64,000 bases of DNA from Algoriphagus sp. PAP.12 (GTDB lineage: Bacteria > Bacteroidota > Bacteroidia > Cytophagales > Cyclobacteriaceae): the NCBI RefSeq assembly GCF_026652115.1, contig NZ_JAPPSQ010000001.1, positions 738,716-802,715 on the forward strand, in the 5' to 3' direction. Numbering within the stretch: the first letter of the stretch is position 1; the number at the start of each line of letters is the position of its first letter. The notes beneath the pieces were generated by a model. That model ran no database searches. It worked only from the letters and a program-made list of their open reading frames with translations, and was not told where the DNA came from. A program made the position numbers and the translations under genes. Below are positions 54,451-62,183 of this stretch, piece after piece.

Positions 54451-54483
54451 AAAAAACGGCTATCTCGGAAAGATAGCCGTTTG
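54451..54483 (-). terminator. Terminator between lipoprotein and deiodinase-like genes
   Basis: AAACGGCTATCT and AGATAGCCGTTT make a 12-bp stem with eight T on the minus strand; the T run ends about 5 bp before the deiodinase-like ATG. Confidence 0.87.
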
Positions 54484-54500
54484 ATTTATTTTAGTGAAAA

Positions 54501-55322
54501 TTAATCCACCGTAATTTCTTTTACACCTCCAGGATAGGTTACAGTAAGGACCTTGTCACAAGCTCCCGTTCCATAATCAACAGAAGCTGAGATTCCGTCA
54601 ATCATGAAATTAATGACTCCTGTGCTCGGTAAAAATACCCCGGAGTCAACACAATCTTGTTTGATTCCCAATTCTGTATTGGTAACGGCAGTGTAGGTAG
54701 CTCCTGATCGACTGACTCCACTTGCGGTGCCTGTAATTGTAATTTCATACCCTTGATCATCTAATTTTAGTGTTCTTACTTGATCAGAAGAATAAGAAAC
54801 AGACGTTCCATCAGGCCAGGTTACTTTTCCACCGTCAACTTTTACCGCCAAAGTGATTTCACTATTAATTAAGTCTATACCTGTGTTTGTAAGTGTTCTT
54901 GTACCTTCCACTTTTAAACCATTGACTTCATATCCATCCAAGATTGTAGTAACTTTTGAACTTGGAATTAGGAAGTTTCCAGAGTATTCAAGGATTACTT
55001 TCCCTTTTCTGACCACACCTGTCGAACTTGTACAACCAGTTCCAAAATCAATTTCAATTCTCTGGGACTCCGAATCAAAATCAATATTCACACCTTCACA
55101 GATTGAATTTGTAAAACTTGACTTTACACGAGAGACCATTCCGCTCGATTGTAAAACCTGAATGGTATAATTATCCATATCCTCAAAAACAGCATTAACG
55201 GCAATGTCATCATTGACCACCGTAAAATCCGGCTCTTTGTTGGTGGGCTCATCATCTGAGCCGCAAGATGAAAGTCCAAATGCAATTAGACTTAGCATAG
55301 CAATAATTGAATACTTTTTCAT
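54501..55322 (-). CDS. Lipoprotein of unknown function
   Basis: The 273-residue protein has a lipobox ending at Cys20 (FGLSSC), an acidic linker, and a repetitive beta-strand pattern with Thr/Val-rich strands such as RKGKVILEYSGNFLIPSS and TVTYPGGVKEITVD. Three or four cysteines could form disulfides. No family is recognised. It follows the 57-residue gene by 23 bp on the same strand and ends in a terminator. Confidence 0.82.
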   Translation of the reverse strand: MKKYSIIAMLSLIAFGLSSCGSDDEPTNKEPDFTVVNDDIAVNAVFEDMDNYTIQVLQSSGMVSRVKSSFTNSICEGVNIDFDSESQRIEIDFGTGCTSSTGVVRKGKVILEYSGNFLIPSSKVTTILDGYEVNGLKVEGTRTLTNTGIDLINSEITLAVKVDGGKVTWPDGTSVSYSSDQVRTLKLDDQGYEITITGTASGVSRSGATYTAVTNTELGIKQDCVDSGVFLPSTGVINFMIDGISASVDYGTGACDKVLTVTYPGGVKEITVD

Positions 55323-55345
55323 AAAGGAGTTTGGTTAAAAATGAA

Positions 55346-55519
55346 TTATTGATCGGTATTGGGTTTTTTGGGTTTACTGGTGCTTGCACATCCCAAATTC
55401 CGAGTGAAAGGAATCTCTTCAGGAAAAAGTCCCATCCCTTGGATAGGTGTTTCCTCAGTTTCTTTTGGAAGAATAATGCTTTTCGATTTTTTTGATTTCT
55501 TAGATTTCATGTCTCCCAT
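55346..55519 (-). CDS. Small basic protein with conserved LFPEEIPFTRNLGC-type motif
   Basis: A 57-codon minus-strand frame begins MGDMKSKKSKKSKSIILPKE, a Lys-rich start, and continues with GMGLFPEEIPFTRNLGCAST to a basic C-terminus. The second Met (ATG 55510) may be the true start. The motif PEEIPFTRNLGC looks like one I have seen in small Bacteroidota proteins, with no known role. The lipoprotein gene follows after 23 bp, so the two may be co-transcribed. The overlapping plus-strand frame here has no family-like features and is the likely shadow. Confidence 0.68.
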   Translation of the reverse strand: MGDMKSKKSKKSKSIILPKETEETPIQGMGLFPEEIPFTRNLGCASTSKPKKPNTDQ

Positions 55520-55597
55520 TTATCTAAAATTAACAATAATGGCATCCTAAAGCAATCGGAGAAGCTTTTCTTTTACTTCCATTATTCCCATTCTCTC

Positions 55598-55605
55598 TAT
55601 ATTTG
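55598..55605 (+). promoter_or_regulatory. Candidate -7 box (TATATTTG) next to the MutS-like start
   Basis: TATATTTG matches TAnnTTTG and ends 3 bp before the ATG at 55609. This would make the mRNA start near the start codon. A -33 TTTG is not evident. Confidence 0.35.
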
Positions 55606-55608
55606 AGG

Positions 55609-57378
55609 ATGAAGGATTTTGATTTTAATAACGATAGGTTATTCGATAAAATTGCTAAGATCAAAAGTGGTACCATTAGTCTTGGGCTTTTAAGATTACT
55701 CTCGTTTTTTGCTTTAGGAGGTTTTTTGATTCTTTTTTTGTCCGATTCCGCATGGTGGTTAATTCCTTCTTTTATTGCGGGCTCACTCTTTATTATGCTG
55801 ATCAAAAGATTCAATCATCTCAAAGACCAGGAAAAAATTTATCATTCCATTATTAAAATTGATGAAAATGAGTTCTTGAGAAAAAATCGGGACCTTATTA
55901 CTTTGGATGCAGGTGAGGAATATTTGGACAAACTCCATCCATTTTCCAACGATTTGGATTTATTTGGAGCTCATTCACTTTTTCAATTGATCAATCATAC
56001 CTCCAGCGAATCGGCAAAAAGTAAGCTCGCTTCGAAACTAAAATCCAACTTTCAATTTGAAAATGCAGGTGCTAGAAGAGCTGCAGTCGATGAATTGGCT
56101 AGTAAAGGGGAGTTTTTGAGAGCTTTTGAGGCTGTTGGATTGTCCTTTTTTGATAAAAATATTCCTCAAAACCAATGGGAGAAATGGTTGGAAAAAGAGG
56201 AGAAAGGCCAGACGTGGATGCTCGGGGCTGGAATTGTTGGAATGCTTGGTGGGGCTTCGGTTTTCTTTCTTGCTTATGCTGGGCTGATTCCATTTGGGTA
56301 TTTGGGACTTTGGGTTTTGATAGGAATAGGTTTGTTGTCTTTTGTTTTTCAACCTCTGAAGGAGGCTGGTGAAAAAGTCCCGTCAAAGCAGACTCTTAAA
56401 GCTTTCAGGAATTGGTTGGTTTTATTGGAAAAGGAAGACTTCAATTCCAATGAACTACTGGAGTCTATTCAAAAGTTGAAAGACCAGGATTTAAAAGCAT
56501 CTGAAAAGCTCAAAGGGCTGGACAGGCTCGGGTATTGGATTGAAAATAGAGTCAATATTCTATACATCCCCGTGAATTTGATTCTATGGACAGATTTGAT
56601 CCTGTACTATAGATTGACCCGATGGAAAAAGAAATTCGGAAATAGTGTGTCCCATATTCCAGATGTGCTGTCAGATTGGGAGGCTTGGACATCTTTGGGA
56701 GCTTTTCAAAAGGAGGTAGGAATGAAAGGAAAAGTGGAATTATCTGAAGAGCTTTGCTTGGAAGTCAAAAACCTCAACCATCCTCTTTTGAAACCCGAAA
56801 AGGCTGTTTCCAATAGTTTCTCAATAGACAAGGATTCAAAGCTTACCCTTTTGACTGGTGCAAATATGTCTGGGAAGACTACTTTTCTCAGGACTCTGGG
56901 TACCAATCTAGTTTTGATCAATTTAGGTTTGAGACCTTTTGGTGATTCAGTCAAGTTTGGGCAGTTCCAATTGTTTACAAGTATGCGAAATTCAGACAAT
57001 TTGGGAGAAAGTGTCAGTTCTTTCTATGCTGAATTGAGCCGAATCAAATCTTTGATTGATCGATTGGACAATGGAGAAAGAATTTTATTCCTACTGGATG
57101 AAATCCTCAAAGGGACCAATACCGAAGATAGAGTCTCGGGGAGTGAGGCATTGATTCGCCAATTGTCAGATTCTCCGTCTTTGGGGATTATCAGTACCCA
57201 CGATATTGAATTGTCCCAATTGGAGGAAAAAATTCCTTATGTGAGAAATTACAGTTTCCACTCCGAGATTCATGAGAAAACTATCGATTTTGATTATAAA
57301 ATCAAGTCAGGTCCTTGCCCCAATTTCAATGCTCATAAATTGATGGAATTGATGGGAATACGATTTCAAACCACTTAA
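55609..57378 (+). CDS. Membrane-embedded MutS-like ATPase
   Basis: The 589-residue protein has two N-terminal membrane helices (about 27-45, 48-65) and two more near 200-245. The C-terminal part is the MutS domain V ATPase: Walker A TGANMSGKTTFLRTLG (about 416-430), the SMRNSDNLGESVSSFYAEL segment, Walker B LFLLDEILKGTN (about 493-504) and the STHDIELSQ histidine. MutS domains I-III are absent, so it is not a mismatch-repair MutS. Start ATG 55609 is preferred to a TTG two codons upstream. Function unknown. It is divergent from the 57-residue gene. Confidence 0.86.
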   Translation: MKDFDFNNDRLFDKIAKIKSGTISLGLLRLLSFFALGGFLILFLSDSAWWLIPSFIAGSLFIMLIKRFNHLKDQEKIYHSIIKIDENEFLRKNRDLITLDAGEEYLDKLHPFSNDLDLFGAHSLFQLINHTSSESAKSKLASKLKSNFQFENAGARRAAVDELASKGEFLRAFEAVGLSFFDKNIPQNQWEKWLEKEEKGQTWMLGAGIVGMLGGASVFFLAYAGLIPFGYLGLWVLIGIGLLSFVFQPLKEAGEKVPSKQTLKAFRNWLVLLEKEDFNSNELLESIQKLKDQDLKASEKLKGLDRLGYWIENRVNILYIPVNLILWTDLILYYRLTRWKKKFGNSVSHIPDVLSDWEAWTSLGAFQKEVGMKGKVELSEELCLEVKNLNHPLLKPEKAVSNSFSIDKDSKLTLLTGANMSGKTTFLRTLGTNLVLINLGLRPFGDSVKFGQFQLFTSMRNSDNLGESVSSFYAELSRIKSLIDRLDNGERILFLLDEILKGTNTEDRVSGSEALIRQLSDSPSLGIISTHDIELSQLEEKIPYVRNYSFHSEIHEKTIDFDYKIKSGPCPNFNAHKLMELMGIRFQTT

Positions 57379-57445
57379 TCGTAAGATTTCTTGTCTCAAG
57401 AATTGGACTTATCCACATTCTGAAGGATAATCTTCCAGATTGTCT

Positions 57446-57453
57446 TATTTTTG
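57446..57453 (+). promoter_or_regulatory. Candidate -7 box (TATTTTTG) next to the purK start
   Basis: TATTTTTG ends 5 bp before the purK ATG, so transcription would start at or within a few bases of the start codon. Confidence 0.4.
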
Positions 57454-57458
57454 CGGCG

Positions 57459-58601
57459 ATGAAAACTGCTCAGTCTACCATTTTGGGAGTGCTTGGAGGA
57501 GGACAACTCGGCCGAATGCTCATCCAATCCGCAATTAATTACAATCAAGATATCCACATCTTGGACCCTGATCCCAATGCTCCCTGCAAGGATTTGGCTC
57601 AAAAGTTCACTGTGGGATCACTGAAGGATTTTGACACAGTTTATGCTTTTGGTCAAAATTGTGATGTGATTACCGTTGAGATAGAAAGTGTCAATACTGA
57701 TGCTTTAGCAAAATTGGAATCCGAGGGAAAGCAGGTTTATCCACAGCCTCATATCCTAAAGTTGATCCAAGATAAACGAGAGCAAAAGCAATTTTATCAA
57801 CAACATGATATCCCAACAGCAGAGTTTATCTTGACTGATACAAAAGAAGCCGTTATAGCAAATCAAGGTTTTCTTCCTGCGGTAAATAAATTGGGAAAAG
57901 AAGGCTATGATGGTCGTGGGGTTCAGATTCTTCGTGGTGCCGATGATTTGGAAAAGGCTTTTGAAGCTCCAAGTTTATTGGAGAAACTGATAGATTTTGA
58001 TAAAGAAATTGCAGTAACTGTCGCTAGAAATCAAGCAGGTGAGTTGATTGCTTATCCAGCTGTAGAATGTGCTTTTCACCCAACGGCCAATTTGGTAGAA
58101 TTCCTTTTTGCGCCAGCTGAAATTACTCCTGAAGTGGAGGCAAAAGCTCAAGAAATCGCCAAAGATGTGATCCTGAAATTAGATATGGTCGGGATTTTAG
58201 CAGTAGAAATGTTTGTAACCAAAGATGGAGAGGTTTTGGTCAATGAAATTGCTCCTCGTCCTCACAATAGCGGTCACCATACGATCGAAGCAAATTTCAC
58301 TTCTCAATTTGAACAACACCTAAGATCTGTGATGAATTGGCCATTGGGTAATCCTGATCTTCGTTGTCCCGCTGCAATGATCAATCTGCTTGGAGAAGAT
58401 GGTTATACTGGAGAAGCATATGTGGAAGGAAAAGAAGAGGCCATGCAGGAAAAAGGAGTATATATTCACCTTTATGGTAAAAAGTTGACGAAGCCTTTTA
58501 GAAAAATGGGGCACGTGACTCTTTTGGATGAGAACGTGGATCAGCTGAAGGAAAGAGCAAACAGAATCAAGGATCTAATTAAAATCAAATCATATTCATG
58601 A
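57459..58601 (+). CDS. purK: 5-(carboxyamino)imidazole ribonucleotide synthase
   Basis: The 380-residue ATP-grasp enzyme makes N5-CAIR from AIR, bicarbonate and ATP in purine synthesis. It has [19 protein letters not shown], then [27 protein letters not shown] and the C-terminal [17 protein letters not shown] motif. The purE gene overlaps by 4 bp (ATGA), so the pair is coupled and performs consecutive steps. Start ATG 57459. Confidence 0.97.
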   Translation: MKTAQSTILGVLGGGQLGRMLIQSAINYNQDIHILDPDPNAPCKDLAQKFTVGSLKDFDTVYAFGQNCDVITVEIESVNTDALAKLESEGKQVYPQPHILKLIQDKREQKQFYQQHDIPTAEFILTDTKEAVIANQGFLPAVNKLGKEGYDGRGVQILRGADDLEKAFEAPSLLEKLIDFDKEIAVTVARNQAGELIAYPAVECAFHPTANLVEFLFAPAEITPEVEAKAQEIAKDVILKLDMVGILAVEMFVTKDGEVLVNEIAPRPHNSGHHTIEANFTSQFEQHLRSVMNWPLGNPDLRCPAAMINLLGEDGYTGEAYVEGKEEAMQEKGVYIHLYGKKLTKPFRKMGHVTLLDENVDQLKERANRIKDLIKIKSYS

Positions 58602-59113
58602 ATCCACAGGTAGGAATTATCATGGGAAGTCAATCAGATCTTCCTGTAATGGCAGAAGCAGCTGAGATTTTAGAGGAATTGGGAGTCAGTTTCGAAGTGA
58701 CCATCGTGTCAGCTCACCGAACTCCAGATAGAATGGTTGATTATGCAAGATCAGCTAGAGAACGAGGATTGAAAGTGATCATCGCCGGAGCAGGAGGTGC
58801 AGCTCATTTGCCAGGGATGGTAGCTTCTATGACCAGTCTTCCAGTGGTGGGTGTTCCTGTCAAAAGTTCTAACTCAATCGATGGCTGGGATAGTATTTTG
58901 TCCATTTTGCAAATGCCCGGAGGAATTCCAGTTGCAACGGTTGCCTTGAATGGAGCAAAAAATGCCGGAATTCTGGCTGCATCTATGGTAGGAGCGTATG
59001 ATGAGAAAGTCGGCAAGAATTTGGATGTTTATAAATCTTCTTTGAAAGAAAAAGTGGAAAAAACCGCTGAAGACTTGGAGAAGAAAGGATGGAAAGAGAT
59101 TTTGAAAAAATAA
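58598..59113 (+). CDS. purE: N5-carboxyaminoimidazole ribonucleotide mutase
   Basis: The 171-residue enzyme converts N5-CAIR to CAIR. It has [37 protein letters not shown] and [18 protein letters not shown], the class I PurE set. It begins inside the purK stop (ATGA), and a terminator follows. The C-terminus is extended by a basic helix. Confidence 0.97.
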   Translation: MNPQVGIIMGSQSDLPVMAEAAEILEELGVSFEVTIVSAHRTPDRMVDYARSARERGLKVIIAGAGGAAHLPGMVASMTSLPVVGVPVKSSNSIDGWDSILSILQMPGGIPVATVALNGAKNAGILAASMVGAYDEKVGKNLDVYKSSLKEKVEKTAEDLEKKGWKEILKK

Positions 59114-59114
59114 A

Positions 59115-59145
59115 AAAGGGCTGTCAAAAATGACAGCCTTTCTCA
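59115..59145 (+). terminator. Terminator after purE
   Basis: GGCTGTCA and TGACAGCC form an 8-bp stem with a 4-nt A loop; the T run is short and interrupted (TTTCTC). The same arm sequence is seen in the terminator at 48524-48559. Confidence 0.75.
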
Positions 59146-59146
59146 T

Positions 59147-59302
59147 ATGAATTGGAAACGAATTATCCGTTTTAAGATTGGAGACGTTCCTTGGGAGATT
59201 CCATTGAATGTGTTGATTTTACTCCTTGCTATTACTTTGCTTTTGATGGCAGGAGGAGCTTACATGGGTGTGCAATTTGCCCAAAGTCAAACTAATCCGT
59301 AA
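59147..59302 (+). CDS. Small single-pass membrane protein
   Basis: A 51-codon frame begins MNWKRIIRFKIGDVPWEIPL, then has one hydrophobic helix (about 21-40, NVLILLLAITLLLMAGGAYM) and a polar tail ending QSQTNP. It starts 33 bp after purE, after its terminator, and its stop overlaps the convergent 153-residue gene by 11 bp. The N-terminal basic start with a clear membrane helix supports it. No family is known to me. Confidence 0.6.
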   Translation: MNWKRIIRFKIGDVPWEIPLNVLILLLAITLLLMAGGAYMGVQFAQSQTNP

Positions 59303-59753
59303 AGATTCCCCAGCCGTCATCGTATTTTTCATTGGGATCGAATCCTTTGACCCAGTTCAAGAATAACTTTCGAAATTCTTCGATAGCCTCTCTGAGGAGT
59401 TGAAGGTGTTCCTCAGCATGAGTTTCCTCCATAGCGAGTTGATAGGTCATAGAATTGAGACTTTTTGCATGAACCTTCATCAATACAGCATTTTCCATTT
59501 TGGACACATAGTCTGGAATTGCTTCAGCTCCAGCAAATTTAGAACTCATGATTGTGGCATCTTCCATCATAATCCCTCCATAGAGCTCCCTTCGAGCTTC
59601 ATCCAAACTTCCCACCAAGGCTTTTGTCAGTCCGACAATTTCTTTGGCTTTTTTCATCAAGGGATGTTTATAAATTCGCTCTTGCTCTTTTCTATAATCA
59701 AACTCATCGTCCTCTTCAAAATCGGACTCGTCGTCTTCAAAATCGTCCCACAT
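59292..59753 (-). CDS. Conserved hypothetical cytoplasmic protein
   Basis: The 153-residue protein has a very acidic N-terminus (WDDFEDDESDFEEDDEF), then helices including KKAKEIVGLTKALVGSLDEAR and MENAVLMKVHAKSLNSMTYQ, resembling a four-helix bundle. It ends KYDDGWGIFTD. No family function is known to me. It is downstream of the DUF3127 gene by 24 bp on the same strand, so they probably share a transcript. Confidence 0.82.
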   Translation of the reverse strand: MWDDFEDDESDFEEDDEFDYRKEQERIYKHPLMKKAKEIVGLTKALVGSLDEARRELYGGIMMEDATIMSSKFAGAEAIPDYVSKMENAVLMKVHAKSLNSMTYQLAMEETHAEEHLQLLREAIEEFRKLFLNWVKGFDPNEKYDDGWGIFTD

Positions 59754-59777
59754 AGTATTAAAAAATAGGTTTTGTTT

Positions 59778-60125
59778 TTAGAAAGGTAATTTGTCCTCTT
59801 CGCTATCAGAATAGAAAGTGTCGACTTCTGGCATATTAGTAGAAGGTGCTGGGCTTCCACCACTTTTCTCAACTCTAAAAGCTTTCACCTCAGTATACCA
59901 TCTACCATTATATTCGCGGCTTTCTACGTCGATACTTAGATTCACCTGATCTCCAATAGCCATTGGCATTTGGTCAATTTTATCTCCCCAAATAGCCACA
60001 CATACTTTTTTAGGATATTGACCAGGAGTTTCGACAATGTATTCTTGCTTTCTCCAGTTATTTCCGCTTTTAGAATTTCCACTTACCTCAGCAAGTTTTT
60101 GGATTACTTTTCCAGACAGTTCCAT
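59778..60125 (-). CDS. DUF3127-family OB-like protein with SSB-like acidic tip
   Basis: The 115-residue protein has the DUF3127 pattern: MELSGKVIQKLAEVSG, NNWRKQEYIVETPGQYPKKVC, VAIWGDKIDQ and NLSIDVESREYNGRWYTEVKAF. A low-complexity linker then leads to an acidic C-terminal peptide ending EEDKLPF. This tail is similar to the DDIPF-type tip by which single-stranded DNA-binding protein recruits partners. It may bind nucleic acid. The role is unknown. The downstream 153-residue gene is 24 bp away. Confidence 0.88.
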   Translation of the reverse strand: MELSGKVIQKLAEVSGNSKSGNNWRKQEYIVETPGQYPKKVCVAIWGDKIDQMPMAIGDQVNLSIDVESREYNGRWYTEVKAFRVEKSGGSPAPSTNMPEVDTFYSDSEEDKLPF

Positions 60126-60464
60126 TTTTACTTTTTTAAATTTTCTCGAACAACGAAGGTAAGAAATGTGCTTTGAAAGTCCTGATTTGACTTGTCTAAA
60201 ACTATTTTATCTTCTTCTCAATTTTAACATTTTTTGGCATTATGATTGGATAGAATAGCTTCCCATTAGTTTTATGAGAAATTTAATTTAGGATTAATAT
60301 TCATTTTCAAAATTTAATTTTGTGTAAATGTTAAAGTTTAAAAACCTAAGCTAATTCTTTGTGCCAATTGGGACAAAAACATATTTTTAAAATTGTTTCA
60401 AAATCTTTCACTCTAAAAAAATACTATGGCCTAGACTTTTACGTTGATCATAAACCAGCTTAAA
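60126..60464. other. AT-rich region upstream of the second ECF sigma gene
   Basis: The 339-bp stretch contains no supported coding frame. TAATTTTG at 60315-60322 matches the -7 consensus and could start a long leader for the sigma gene, but no good -33 is seen. Confidence 0.45.
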
Positions 60465-61067
60465 ATGAGTAAACGAATAGGTCCAAGAGACAGCGAGTTG
60501 ATAGCTCAGTATAGGAATGGCAGTGAAGCTGCTTTCGATCTTTTAGTAGATCGCTATAAGAACAAAGTATTTACCACAATCTTCCTGATCGTGAAGGATC
60601 AGGATTTGGCGGAGGACCTTTTACAAGATGTCTTTGTAAAAGTGGTCAAAACCCTTAGTTCGGATAGGTATAACGAAGAGGGGAAATTTCAGCCTTGGAT
60701 TATGAGAATTGCTCATAATCTGGCAATTGACCATTTTAGAAAGGCAAAGAGGTATCCGACAATTATGATGGAAGACGGTTCCAGCCTATTTAATTCTTTG
60801 AGATTTGCTGATGAAAATGCAGAGGATAAACAGGTTAGAGAAGAGGATATTGATTTGGTTAAAAGATTGATCGAGGAATTGCCAGATGCTCAAAAAGAAG
60901 TGCTGATCATGAGGCACTATATGGAAATGAGCTTTCAGGAGATTGCCGATCAGACTGGAGTCAGTATCAATACTGCCTTGGGTAGAATGCGATATGCGCT
61001 GATTCACCTGAGGAAAAAGATGAAACAATTAAATTTTGCCTATGATAAAACTATTTACCCCAAATGA
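60465..61067 (+). CDS. ECF-type RNA polymerase sigma factor
   Basis: The 200-residue protein has sigma region 2 (about 15-85, AFDLLVDRYKNKVFTTIFLI, DLAEDLLQDVFVKVVKTL, PWIMRIAHNLAIDHFRKAK) and region 4 (about 135-190, EVLIMRHYMEMSFQEIADQT and TALGRMRYALIHLRKKM). The start at ATG 60465 is preferred over a TTG 21 bp upstream. A 77-residue gene overlaps its 3' end by 26 bp. It is probably an envelope stress or growth-phase sigma factor; no anti-sigma with a known domain is visible. Confidence 0.94.
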   Translation: MSKRIGPRDSELIAQYRNGSEAAFDLLVDRYKNKVFTTIFLIVKDQDLAEDLLQDVFVKVVKTLSSDRYNEEGKFQPWIMRIAHNLAIDHFRKAKRYPTIMMEDGSSLFNSLRFADENAEDKQVREEDIDLVKRLIEELPDAQKEVLIMRHYMEMSFQEIADQTGVSINTALGRMRYALIHLRKKMKQLNFAYDKTIYPK

Positions 61068-61275
61068 CCTGGTACGATATATCTATCAGGAAATGCCGGA
61101 GGTAGAACAAGAGCTCTTAATGCAGGCCTTGCACAATGATGAAAACCTGATGCAAGAATACATGGAATTGCTGAGCGCGATAGAGCAACTGGATCAAATC
61201 CAGCTTCAACCTTCGGAAAAAGTAGTAAAAGCGATCAAAGCGAAAGCTAAATCTACGGGACTACAAAAAGTCTGA
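61042..61275 (+). CDS. Small helical protein overlapping the ECF sigma gene
   Basis: The 77-residue protein begins MIKLFTPNDLVRYIYQEM, then EVEQELLMQALHNDENLMQE and LEQLDQIQLQPSEKVVKAIK-like helices. It lacks the Cys/His of zinc-finger anti-sigma factors and has no membrane helix. It begins 26 bp inside the sigma gene, so it is coupled. Its shape recalls the N-terminal part of anti-sigma factors of Bacteroidota ECF systems. That it binds the sigma factor is inference. Confidence 0.74.
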   Translation: MIKLFTPNDLVRYIYQEMPEVEQELLMQALHNDENLMQEYMELLSAIEQLDQIQLQPSEKVVKAIKAKAKSTGLQKV

Positions 61276-61283
61276 CCTATGGT

Positions 61284-61308
61284 AACCCCGCATCTGCGGG
61301 GTTTTTTA
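61284..61308 (+). terminator. Terminator after the second sigma operon
   Basis: AACCCCGCA and TGCGGGGTT with a 2-nt loop and six T. Confidence 0.9.
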
Positions 61309-62157
61309 TTGATTTTCTAGAATGAATTCAGCAGCGGCTGTTAATACTGATGGATATGTCTCCGGTAAGAACCCATGACCTTCTCCCGGGATTTTCTGGT
61401 ATTCATAAATGACGCCGTTTTCTTGAAGTGTATTTGCTAGCAGCTCAGATTGAGAAATAGGAACTACCATGTCCTGATCACCATGAAAGAATATGGATGG
61501 TACTGAATTGGGACTGATATAATTTACAGGACTTGACTCTTTATAAAGAATAGGATTGCTTTCAGGAGTGCCTTCTAATAAGGCAGATAACAAAAGTGCG
61601 GCTGTATTGTCTGATTCAAATAATTCAGATAATTCTGTGGGAGGAAATAATACAGCAACTGATTGTATATCTCCGATCTCTTGATGCTTATAGGCATGCA
61701 AAAGAGCCAAATGTCCTCCGGCACTTGCTCCAACTAAAATCAAACCTCCTTCAACATCCCAATCTGCTTTCATCCTTTCAATAAATTCGATAGCATCAAT
61801 GACATCATTTTCTTGAGTGGGAAATGGGTTTTCAGATGTTGAAATATCAAAAAGGCTATAATTGATTGATGCAAAGGCATATCCAGGAAGAAGGGTATTC
61901 ATACTAGATTTGAATGGGAGAAATTCCTCTTTACTTCCTTGAATCCAACCACCTCCATGTATATATAGTATAAGAGGTGTATCTGAAAGGTTTCTTCCTT
62001 CAGGTAAAAAGACATCAATTTGTTGCTCTGAGCCAGAGCCATATGTGAGATTAGTCATTTCCAATGCTGCTAAAGGAGCCTCCGGTTGGGGATCATCATT
62101 TTTATCACAGGAAAATATGATGATCAAAAAGAGTATCGGTAAAAGTTTTCTGGTCAT
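61306..62157 (-). CDS. Lipoprotein alpha/beta-hydrolase (carboxylesterase-like)
   Basis: The 283-residue lipoprotein has a lipobox ending at Cys17 (LIIIFSC). It carries the oxyanion HGGG motif (H67-G70, LYIHGGGW), the nucleophile elbow GASAGG with S145, an Asp in HGDQDMVVP and the His in PGEGHGF. These are features of the BD-FAE/hormone-sensitive-lipase group of esterases. It is likely an outer- or inner-membrane-anchored esterase acting on lipids or acyl/acetyl groups. The stop sits at the terminator of the convergent sigma operon. Confidence 0.9.
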   Translation of the reverse strand: MTRKLLPILFLIIIFSCDKNDDPQPEAPLAALEMTNLTYGSGSEQQIDVFLPEGRNLSDTPLILYIHGGGWIQGSKEEFLPFKSSMNTLLPGYAFASINYSLFDISTSENPFPTQENDVIDAIEFIERMKADWDVEGGLILVGASAGGHLALLHAYKHQEIGDIQSVAVLFPPTELSELFESDNTAALLLSALLEGTPESNPILYKESSPVNYISPNSVPSIFFHGDQDMVVPISQSELLANTLQENGVIYEYQKIPGEGHGFLPETYPSVLTAAAEFILENQ

Positions 62158-62183
62158 TTCTAAAAATTTTTGATTTCTTTAAG

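Noticed and set aside
55359..55550. 63-codon plus-strand frame between the lipoprotein and MutS-like genes
   Set aside because: The minus-strand frame has a basic start and a motif-like stretch and better explains the region; the plus-strand product looks like an antisense shadow.
55609..57378. MutS-like gene as a DNA mismatch repair MutS
   Set aside because: DNA-binding domains I-III are missing and membrane helices are present.
48524..59145. Same GGCTGTCA/TGACAGCC arms in two distant terminators
   Set aside because: Both are ordinary terminator hairpins; a shared 8-bp arm alone does not show a dispersed repeat.
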